A DNA stretch of 64,000 bases from positions 1 to 64,000 of the forward strand of contig OZ025847.1 of assembly GCA_964019425.1 (NCBI GenBank). Reading direction: 5' to 3'. Below the pieces are notes generated by a model. It saw only the letters and a program-made list of their open reading frames with translations. It was not told the origin of the DNA and did not search any database. The stretch is from Flectonema sp. DT1601. Lineage: Eukaryota > Euglenozoa > Diplonemea > Diplonemida > Diplonemidae. The translations under genes and the position numbers were made by a program. This document shows positions 56,977-64,000 of this stretch, in pieces. Each line of letters begins with the position of its first letter. Positions within the stretch are counted from its first letter, which is position 1.

Positions 56977-57915
56977 TTAATCTGACTCCGACAACATGTG
57001 TAGGTCGTTTAAATATCTACTTCCATCATATCCTCCAAAGCAAAGTACAGCATGCGATCCTTTGCTGGTATGCAGTGCGCTTGTGAAGGCTGAACCAGAA
57101 CGACCAGATGGAGAATTAGAAGACGCAGGTACCGAAATGGTTGTGGGATCAGTCACATCCAACACAGTAACAGTATTGTGATACGATCCGTAGCTGAAAC
57201 CACCAAAGATAGAGAGACGATAATCGTAAAATACACAACTGGCTGACACAGATCTCTTCAGTGGAATTCCAAGAGCTGTAATTGGTTCCCACATTAGATT
57301 ACTAAGAGACAGTTTATAAATATCATTACAATTATTGCCATCATGACCACATGTTACGTATAACTGTTGCTCTGTCGAATCTAATGCAGTGGCGTGGGAA
57401 TGTCTTTTTGAAGGACCAGATCCACGACAAGCACCAAGAGACCAGGAAAGGTTTCTAACATCAAGTTGTTGTACTTTGTTACTGCAGCATCCATCTCTTC
57501 CTCCGAAAACTATTGGACCTGACAGAGGATCTAAAGAGGTTGCTGTTTCAGTTGAGTAAGAAGGACTTAGAGAAACAGCATTATTCGATTTTTGTGGTTC
57601 CCAACGAGGAGACCTGCAATCCATAACCCAAACGGTGTTATGAATAAGTGATTCCCCATGTCCTCCCCAAACATACATCGCTCTCTCGAATATCGCTGCG
57701 CTTTCTTGACATATTTCAGACGGTTGTGATGAACCTTTTAATTTAATTTGGTTCCACACTCCAACAGTTAGATCAAAACCCCAAATATCACTTCGTTTTT
57801 TCGATCCACACCTTCCACCGGCAATCCAAAGTTTTTCACCCACAACTTTTGACAAGGCGTCTGCCCGAGGTGGGGGTTTTTCCTCTTCACCCATCACTTC
57901 TGTCCAATGCAGCAT
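56977..57915 (-). CDS. Kelch-repeat protein (second)
   Basis: A predicted 312-residue protein that is almost entirely a kelch propeller: KLWIAGGRCGSKKRSDIWGF, AMYVWGGHGESLIHNTVWV, PIVFGGRDGCCSNKVQQLD, RHSHATALDSTEQQLYVTCG, RLSIFGGFSYGSYHNTVTV, and AVLCFGGYDGSRYLNDLH. The start at 57915 (MLHWTEVMGEEE) is preferred to 57984 because a pyrimidine tract with an AG (57954-57955) lies between them. It is smaller than the kelch protein at 39000-40391 and lacks its Cys/Asp tail. The partner is unknown. Confidence 0.82.
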   Translation of the reverse strand: MLHWTEVMGEEEKPPPRADALSKVVGEKLWIAGGRCGSKKRSDIWGFDLTVGVWNQIKLKGSSQPSEICQESAAIFERAMYVWGGHGESLIHNTVWVMDCRSPRWEPQKSNNAVSLSPSYSTETATSLDPLSGPIVFGGRDGCCSNKVQQLDVRNLSWSLGACRGSGPSKRHSHATALDSTEQQLYVTCGHDGNNCNDIYKLSLSNLMWEPITALGIPLKRSVSASCVFYDYRLSIFGGFSYGSYHNTVTVLDVTDPTTISVPASSNSPSGRSGSAFTSALHTSKGSHAVLCFGGYDGSRYLNDLHMLSESD

Positions 57916-58169
57916 TTTTGATGATGGAAAAAAAACAAACTCTTCTCCACACCTGTTTAAAAATAACAGCAAACACTCATTCATTACGAAGATCCCTACC
58001 TACAGGCAGCATGGTTCTGTTTGTATTCTTATGAGAAAACAAGAACTACTGCACTTCTTCTATAAACATTAAAATAGAAACAGATAAAGGATACAAACAT
58101 ATGAATATCTATTAAAAAGACTTATACGGAAAGTAATCTAGGCTAGAACTGGGGCAACAGTAAGGCTAA

Positions 58170-59537
58170 CTACAATAGGGTCACAGAATCACCATATCTG
58201 TAAAGTCTCGCAAAAGCACACAGCTTATCCTTTTCTTTAACTGGCACGGTACACGACCATTTCTCTTTAGAATTCAGTGAAACTGTTACGGTACCTCCTT
58301 TTGCGAATTGAACGTCTAATTTATCACCAGGAGTGATGCCTGTTTTCAATGCATCACTTATAAAAGGCTCAGGGGTACCTGGGAGAAAGACACTGCCAGT
58401 TGCGCGGATGAAGAGACCTTTGAAGTGAGTGGAGTTACCGCGTTCCATTGATTTCCGAGTAAAGCTGCCAGCGAATATATCATAGTCAACAGGAATAACT
58501 CCGACTATTACAACACCAGATTCACCTGTGATACTAAATCCGACTTTTAAACCTTCTCCTGCTACTGCTGGCACTCCTTTTCCTTGTGTATACCCTTCGC
58601 CTGATGTTGCTATTTTTCCCCCAGAGACCATCGCATCTGGACTGCTCTGCTTCCACTCTCGTTCTACTGTCTCCACCTCCTCTGATCTTCCAGCTCTGGT
58701 AGCACTGGACTTATCAACAGTAACTGCTTTCTTTAATTTGATACCGCCTGATTGAATTTGTTTGAATAAGTCAGCCATTGAAGCACCTGCTGATTTCTTC
58801 TTTGGAGCTACTTTAGGAGCTGCTTTTGGTGGTGGTGGTGGTCCAGGTGGTGGGGGTGGTCCCTTTCCCGGAGGTGGAGGAGGAATACCCTTTGAAGGAG
58901 GGGCAGCAGGAGGTGGAGGAATCCCAGCGGCTGGTGGAGGAGGTGGTGCCCCGCTCTTCGGCGGTGGTGGTGGTGGTGGTGGTGGTGGTGGTGACGGTGC
59001 AGCTGGCTTCGCTTCTCCTTGAGCAGGTGGAGTTACTTCAGATGGCGGTGGAAGTGTAGCAGTTGGTGGAGAGGGGGCTGCTGCAGGTGGTGGTGCTGCA
59101 GGAGAACCATCTTCGATAGCACCAGGTGGAGGTGGTGGTACCCATCCCTCTTCAGGAAGAACAAAGTTCGGAACATTAATTCCAGCTTCTGGTAACTCAG
59201 GAGGATCAGGAGCTGTTGGTGACACAAGTACATAAGGATCATCACTCATACTTGAAGGAACGGGAGGCGGTGCTGCTACTGGCTGAGCTGCTGACGGAGG
59301 TGGAACCGCTTCAGCAGGAGCGGGAGGTGGAGGTGGTGCAGCAACAGGAGCTGCTGGAGGAGGAGCTTCTTGTGGAGCTGCTGCAACCGGAACAGCTCCC
59401 CCCTCTCCTTCTGCACCCGGAGGCGGTGGACATTCCCAGTCTTCGTCTGGAAGAACAAAGTTCGGAACATTGACACCCGGCTCGGGCAGTGCTGGTGGTT
59501 CCGGTCCTTCCACAACTAAAGGAAATAAATCGCCCAT
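58170..59537 (-). CDS. Proline-rich WH2-domain actin regulator with a SPRY-like C-terminus
   Basis: A 455-residue protein. The first ~230 residues hold poly-proline tracts and a motif that occurs twice (PEPGVNVPNFVLPDEDWECP near the start and PEAGINVPNFVLPEEGWVPP ~100 residues later). A WH2 actin-binding motif follows (MADLFKQIQSGGIKLKKAV, ~residues 252-270). The final ~140 residues (GFSITGESGVVIVGVIP ... SLNSKEKWSCTVPV ... CAFARLYRYGDSVTLL) look like a SPRY/B30.2-type beta sandwich. Poly-proline plus WH2 suggests profilin and actin recruitment, as in WASP-family proteins, but I see no clear acidic Arp2/3-binding tail. The doubled motif may be a partner-binding peptide. There is an AG at 59551-59552, 14 nt before the ATG. 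Confidence 0.72.
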   Translation of the reverse strand: MGDLFPLVVEGPEPPALPEPGVNVPNFVLPDEDWECPPPPGAEGEGGAVPVAAAPQEAPPPAAPVAAPPPPPAPAEAVPPPSAAQPVAAPPPVPSSMSDDPYVLVSPTAPDPPELPEAGINVPNFVLPEEGWVPPPPPGAIEDGSPAAPPPAAAPSPPTATLPPPSEVTPPAQGEAKPAAPSPPPPPPPPPPPKSGAPPPPPAAGIPPPPAAPPSKGIPPPPPGKGPPPPPGPPPPPKAAPKVAPKKKSAGASMADLFKQIQSGGIKLKKAVTVDKSSATRAGRSEEVETVEREWKQSSPDAMVSGGKIATSGEGYTQGKGVPAVAGEGLKVGFSITGESGVVIVGVIPVDYDIFAGSFTRKSMERGNSTHFKGLFIRATGSVFLPGTPEPFISDALKTGITPGDKLDVQFAKGGTVTVSLNSKEKWSCTVPVKEKDKLCAFARLYRYGDSVTLL

Positions 59538-60050
59538 TTTATTTTAATGAGCTGACGAAATCAATTCATAAATCAAAACTCTACCAACTTCACCAATGTT
59601 CATAAACTAAATAGATAGATAGATAGATACAGACTCAAGATTAACAAGAAATATACAACAGGCAATGCTATTCTTGGACTTCTAAAAACAGATTCAAAAA
59701 AAAGAAATTTAAAAAAAAAAAGACCCACGACGTATATTCCGTCAATATTCATACTAAGAACTAGTTTATTTTGATGGACAGTAATATTTTATTTATTTTT
59801 TTTTTTTTTGCACCGACATAAAAAAATAATATAAATTTGATTAAAGCAAAAATTTTCTTAAAATCTCTTTTTCTGAATAATATTGGATCACTTCAATTTT
59901 ACTGATGGTAATTGGAAGGAAACACACGAAGAGAACTCACAACCGACTTGTTTTATTCTTTCTCTTCTTTAATTATTAGCATCATATCATGACTTGCTTA
60001 TCAATTTCACTTAACAAAAACAAATGCTACAGAAATTGACGAAACTAGAA

Positions 60051-60176
60051 AATTATTATTGAGAAGGGTGAAAAAAAAAAAGAAAATATATATATCGGCA
60101 TTGATTGACTAAGCGTAATGTCAGTATTGGGTAAACACTCTAAAATGGTTCCAACTTAGCTGCATACACATCTTTT
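60051..60176. repeat. 126-bp direct repeat, left copy
   Basis: It matches 60404-60529 at an exact 353-bp offset, with about two differences (GGCATTGATT versus GGCATCGATT; AATGGTTCC versus AATGTTTCC). It begins AATTATTATTGAGAAGGGTG and ends at the TCTTTT after CATACACA. Confidence 0.88.
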
Positions 60177-60199
60177 TTTTTTTTTAAAGCAAAATACAA

Positions 60200-60299
60200 A
60201 CTGATGACTACGAGGGGTCTGGGAAGCCCGCATCAGTAAGGACCCAATCGCGAAGATTGTAGTTTCATAGTATTGGCTGGAAGTGATCGACTTCCAGCC
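60200..60299. ncRNA. Candidate structured segment with three consecutive hairpins
   Basis: ACTGATG (60200-60206) pairs with CATCAGT (60231-60237), CAATC with GATTG (60245-60259), and GGCTGGAAGT (60275-60284) perfectly with ACTTCCAGCC (60290-60299). It lies between the two 126-bp repeats. I do not recognise a known RNA. Confidence 0.3.
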
Positions 60300-60403
60300 T
60301 CCACCTTGCCCAGAGGCTAACAGGTTGTAAACAACTAAAGAAAATAAAAGAGAAATGATCTGGGAGTGGGGGGGAAGGTGAAAAAAAAATAAAAAATCTT
60401 CTT

Positions 60404-60529
60404 AATTATTATTGAGAAGGGTGAAAAAAAAAAAGAAAATATATATATCGGCATCGATTGACTAAGCGTAATGTCAGTATTGGGTAAACACTCTAAAATG
60501 TTTCCAACTTAGCTGCATACACATCTTTT
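60404..60529. repeat. 126-bp direct repeat, right copy
   Basis: Second copy of 60051-60176, same orientation. Confidence 0.88.
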
Positions 60530-60798
60530 ATTGGGTAAGCTTAAGAAGTAAAAAATAAAAAAAAGGGGGGGGAAAGACTGTTTGATTAGATTCATACGAA
60601 TATAAATCTCTTATATTGTATCAGAACTCAATAATAAAATTAAAAAAACTCATGACACAAGTGACTAAAAAGGGTGGGGGGGGTAACTTGATACTAATAT
60701 TAAATGGAAAGCAACTTGAAACTGGCAAAAACGAGAATAGGGTTCGGCCAAACCTGGTTGCAATATAAGAAATCAACAGTTGGTATCGATAAAAAATC

Positions 60799-60895
60799 CC
60801 ATATGTGCTGTCGAATATGGGGATTCGGGGGCCACGTACTACAGGTTGAGCGCCCCATGCCCTGTAGCCCGCTACAGCGGGCGGTGATAGTTTGA
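60799..60895. ncRNA. Candidate structured, GC-rich segment
   Basis: Three perfect stems occur close together: CCCATAT with ATATGGG (from about 60799), CTACAGG with CCTGTAG (about 60838-60866), and GCCCGCT with AGCGGGC (about 60867-60882). GC content is far above the surrounding AT-rich DNA. On the minus strand a T6 follows at about 60791-60796. It is not a tRNA: no T-loop or anticodon arm fits. Confidence 0.3.
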
Positions 60896-61112
60896 CAAAA
60901 TAAAACCTTATAATCCAGTCGCACTGGAAGATAGAGGTCATGATTATAATTTCTTCTCCGACTACGTCGTTACAAAGAAACAAAAACAAACAAAAGAAAT
61001 GATGGTAAATTGGATCACTACTATATAAACACATTCTCCTACGAAATGAGGAGCGGAAAGGATTTAATCATTATTACTTTATTAAACGTGACAAAGAGTC
61101 ATCCTAGCTATG

Positions 61113-61146
<34 letters not shown>

Positions 61147-61274
61147 TGTCGAAAAAAAATTAAACAATCTAAATCAAAAAAATCAAAACATAACATTTGA
61201 AAATTAGTCTAAAATAAAATAAACAAAACAAAAAAAAAAATTTTCTGTTTTTATACTTTCGATCGTGGTCAAAA

Positions 61275-62045
61275 CTACCAGGCGCTTGTTACTTGTCGAA
61301 GTCGGGTTAAGAGATCAGAACCTTGAGCAGCAGTCTCCGATTGTTGACTGCAACGTTGGTGTTGCTTTGCAAATTCATATCCTCCACTACTTTTTAACTG
61401 TCTGTCAACAAGACGTGATGGAGAAATATTCAATGAGGACAAAACCTCATTATCAGGCGGGAATACCGACAGAGGTATTCCGAGATGTAGTTTTTCAACT
61501 TCTGTTAAATAATTAGATAACAACCATCGAGTTTTCCCTCGAGCATTGTGTGAATGTTCACAACCGTGAGATGACTTGCACGCCTTTGCGATATCTTGGT
61601 ATGCTGACCAAAGCTGTGATACCAACTCACTACGTGATTTAATCATAAAATCTGAATCACTCACAACATTAATTAAAGCATCTCGTTCTGATCTAAGTTC
61701 GTTCATTTGCTGTCTCAAAAGATCAAAATTCGTTGACTTATTATTATCTCCACGTTGTTGAATCTCTGCGCTTAGTGAGGCTATGGTTGATTCGGCTTCT
61801 TCTTTTTCTATGAGAATGTTTTGAACCTGTACCTTTATATCGTCTAATTCTTTATATAAACAAGCCTCGTTAGTTAAACAGACTTTTACACTTTCCTCCA
61901 ACTCATTGTGATATACTGCCTCACGTCGTTTCGCAGCTTCCGCCTCCGCAGCGTACTCCAATACTATGTTTTCGAGTCCCTTTAAACGAGAAACTTCGTT
62001 CTCCAGTTGAGCTATTCGATCATTTTTTTCATCAATTTCAGACAT
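61275..62045 (-). CDS. Coiled-coil protein
   Basis: A 256-residue protein. The N-terminal ~130 residues are continuous heptad coiled coil (MSEIDEKNDRIAQLENEVSR, ELDDIKVQVQNILIEKEEAE). A second part has HGCEHSHNARGKTRWLLSN, where the Cys/His residues could bind metal, then a polar tail. An AG stands directly before the ATG (TTATAG), so the SL exon would be joined almost at the start codon. I do not recognise the family. It is the first gene of the minus-strand run visible here. Confidence 0.72.
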   Translation of the reverse strand: MSEIDEKNDRIAQLENEVSRLKGLENIVLEYAAEAEAAKRREAVYHNELEESVKVCLTNEACLYKELDDIKVQVQNILIEKEEAESTIASLSAEIQQRGDNNKSTNFDLLRQQMNELRSERDALINVVSDSDFMIKSRSELVSQLWSAYQDIAKACKSSHGCEHSHNARGKTRWLLSNYLTEVEKLHLGIPLSVFPPDNEVLSSLNISPSRLVDRQLKSSGGYEFAKQHQRCSQQSETAAQGSDLLTRLRQVTSAW

Positions 62046-62504
62046 CTATAACCTTTTGTTAATAATAGTTGGGGGGGGGAATGGAAGATGAAAAAAAAAA
62101 TAAATTATTTCATTCGTCGTTTGTTTACAACTCTCCCGATGGTTAATACCATATTATTAGTTAGTATTAATAGTTATCAGTCAAAAGAAGGGGAGAGGGT
62201 GGGAAAATTCAATCGAATGCAAAAGTTCGTAGGACAACAAACAAATAATAATGGTTGGTTTCGGGCTAAGATTCAACAATCTTTCTTCGGACCATTCCCC
62301 TTACCCAGCCCTCTTCAGCGAAGAAAGCAAGGGGGACACTGCGGTGTCAGGCCTGTCCTACTCATCGCGTTTGCCCTTCTCAGCCAAGGGAACCACGTCA
62401 ACATGGTTATTTCTTTTACCATTTAACACAGTCCCCCTATAATAAATATCAGTTACGCGGGATACCATATTATTAGTTAGTTATATGCTAAACAACGAAG
62501 GTGA

Positions 62505-62540
<36 letters not shown>

Positions 62541-62551
62541 CAACGTTACTG

Positions 62552-62635
62552 TATATTATGAGTGCTCTAGGGAGGGTAACTCACAGTAACAGAGGACCCA
62601 ATCCGTAGCCATATCCGAAGATTCAGCATATTAAT
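62552..62635. ncRNA. Candidate structured segment related to 60200-60259
   Basis: GTTACTGT pairs with ACAGTAAC to form a hairpin, followed by GAGGACCCAATCCG and then GAAGATT. The segment at 60200-60259 has the same order: hairpin, AGTAAGGACCCAATC, then GAAGATT. Both are directly preceded by a T tract on the plus strand (A tract at the minus-strand 3' end). Confidence 0.25.
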
Positions 62636-63104
62636 ATGAGTTTTTCACTGTTAATGAAATAAAAATAGATAATCGTTAACTTAACTTAACTTTTTTTTTT
62701 TACAAGTCAAAACAAACAATATTACGAAACCAAAAAAACACAGTCACATGCTTTCTTATTTATTTTATTTTATTTTTATTTTTTATTATTTTTATAGACA
62801 TGATTGAACTTCTTATTTCACTGAACTCCGACAACAATAATAACAAACAAACAAACAAACAAAACAAAAAAAAAAAAAAAAGTAAATTGTTACAATAAAA
62901 TTAAAAAAAAAGAAAAATAAAACCTTTAACGTATAATTTTTTCCTTCCTTTTTTTTTTTTTCTTCCTTTTTTTTTCTTTTTTGTTATGCAAAAAGTGATT
63001 GAATGACAATCACACACGTTTTTGTTCCACGAACCAATATTTAGTGAGGAAGTTTGAACCCCCATCATGTCGTAAGAGCGAAAAAAAAAAAAAAAAAAAA
63101 AAAA

Positions 63105-63278
63105 CTATTCAGATAAGCCTTATATAAATATTTTATCACATTCACTAACTTAGTGCTACTTGTTTTCTTCCAGTATTCGGGTGAAGGATGATCACAGACA
63201 GCAATACTGGCACACAGGACTCAGATAATAATATTCGACGAATAATAAATAAAACGGGCTCTTAATCTGAATAGTTTC
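63105..63278 (-). ncRNA. Candidate structured ncRNA, copy B (related to 47988-48085)
   Basis: On the minus strand the 5' ACTATTCAGAT (63275-63265) pairs perfectly with ATCTGAATAG(T) at the 3' end (63114-63105), extended by GAGCC with GGCTT. Inside are two more perfect stems: CCAGTATT with AATACTGG (63170-63177/63203-63210) and CACTAA with TTAGTG (63143-63155). T24 follows at once (63104-63081). Both ends and the CTGTCTGTGATCA core match copy A. A small hairpin (ACCGAC with GTCGGT) lies just upstream at about 63284-63298. The structure plus U tract suggests a Pol III-type ncRNA. Confidence 0.45.
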
Positions 63279-64000
63279 TTATACCGACTTCGTCGGTGTA
63301 AATAAAAAAAAAAAAAAAGCGAGTAGTATTTTTTTTTGCTTGTAGTTGTGTTACTCAACCATGTGACTGTTGTGAGTGCACACACATCCGTTTTTGGCGA
63401 TTGACCGAAAAAAAAAAGAAAATATGCGATCTTTTCTGTAAGGGGGAAATTTTCTCAAGGTAAATACTTAACGAGAAAAAAATACCAAAAAAAATCGAGA
63501 CGGAAAAAAAAAAAAAAAAAAAAAAGAACAAGAGAGGACCAAAACTTCTGTCTGAAGAAGGAATCAATGGAATCTGATCGTGCCTCACTCAGTCTTCCAA
63601 AATAGAAGGCTGAACTAGAAGAACAAGAAAGGTCAATAAGAAGAGGGAAGAAGTAACCACAAAGATATCTTATAAAGATTCCAGTTTTATTTTATTTGTC
63701 CGAAATCTGAAAAAAAAAAAAAACTATCTTTTCACTCGTAAAAACTATTCCTCAAAGAATTAAGAAGAAAAAAAAAGGAAAAAAAAAATGGATGTCGTGA
63801 GATAATAAATAATAAGAAGTTTCGCAGACTACTAATTTTCTTAACTCACAGAAAACAAAAAAACGGCAGCAAGTTTTCCCCATCAGTAACGATTCGTTTT
63901 CCACAACCAATTTTCTTTTAATTCAGGTAAAGAGTAATCCAATCTCTCGCCAACTGATTCTAAGCTGTTTCTTAAAAGCAAATACTACTTAAGATTATGA

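Larger units (their letters stand above)
59538..61274. other. Intergenic region rich in repeats and hairpins
   Basis: 1.7 kb without a convincing protein gene. It contains a 126-bp direct repeat and structured segments (separate entries), and A-tracts up to 34 nt at 61111-61144. Confidence 0.5.
62046..64000. other. Intergenic region with homopolymers, GC-rich hairpins and a candidate ncRNA
   Basis: No supported protein gene in 2 kb. It contains long A/T homopolymers (62511-62535, 62868-62881, 63081-63104, 63502-63524), a GC-richer hairpin-prone stretch (62280-62410, for example GACAC-TGCG-GTGTC), a segment resembling 60200-60259 (62552-62635), and the ncRNA candidate at 63105-63278. Confidence 0.45.

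Noticed and set aside
58762-59022. Glycine-rich plus-strand open frame
   Set aside because: It is the reverse complement of the poly-proline tracts of the WH2 gene.
60799-60895. tRNA or U6 snRNA gene
   Set aside because: Stems do not fit a cloverleaf, and the U6 core sequence is absent. No tRNA was recognised anywhere in the window.

Overview
This window looks like nuclear DNA of a diplonemid (Euglenozoa). The decisive sign is a 391-bp unit repeated about 31.5 times (2009-14344). Each unit carries, on the minus strand, a 39-nt spliced-leader (SL) exon that begins AACCAACGATTC, ends CAGTTTCTGTACTTTATTG and is followed by a GT donor. As I recall the published sequences, this differs from the Diplonema SL exon at only two positions and is further from trypanosomatid SL exons. 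Other signs agree. Every convincing protein gene lies on the minus strand in one long run. Most genes show a pyrimidine tract plus AG shortly before the start codon, as expected for trans-splicing. A few short conventional GT-AG introns are present, and one gene encodes a protein like the flagellar pocket collar protein BILBO1.

Layout from left to right, which is the reverse of transcription: 1-2008 is the 5' part of a tyrosine-recombinase-type retroelement (gag-like ORF followed by the start of a probable recombinase) sitting inside an SL RNA gene, 10 nt past its 5' splice site. 2009-14344 is the SL RNA array with 31 complete SL genes. 14345-15925 is non-coding. 15926-33087 is one giant VPS13-type lipid-transfer protein gene (5650 aa after removal of three introns of 66-73 nt), with an NHL beta-propeller and twelve SH3-like repeats inserted. 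33436-36471 encodes a soluble adenylate cyclase with ankyrin-like and zinc-ribbon parts. Next come a kelch protein (39000-40391), a carnitine/choline-type acyltransferase (40923-42722), the BILBO1-like protein (43000-44940) and two BAG-domain paralogues that share a nearly identical 307-bp block (45548-47766). These are followed by an NTF2/SnoaL-like protein, a TraB-family membrane protein, a small unknown protein, a two-exon coiled-coil protein, a parallel beta-helix protein, an unknown helical protein, a second kelch protein, a proline-rich WH2 protein with a SPRY-like tail, and a coiled-coil protein ending the run at 62045.

The genes do not form a metabolic pathway. They look like an ordinary euglenozoan polycistron with several cytoskeletal and scaffold genes (BILBO1-like, WH2, kelch, coiled coils), a membrane-contact gene (VPS13) and mitochondrial candidates (acyltransferase, helical protein). 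Intergenic DNA is AT-rich with long A and T homopolymers. Besides homopolymers it holds a candidate pair of related structured RNAs with U-tract ends (47988-48085 and 63105-63278), a 126-bp direct repeat (60051-60176 and 60404-60529) and several strong hairpins. The most unusual items are the retroelement in an SL RNA gene, the VPS13 architecture and the candidate ncRNA pair. All family calls come from reading the sequence, without database searches.
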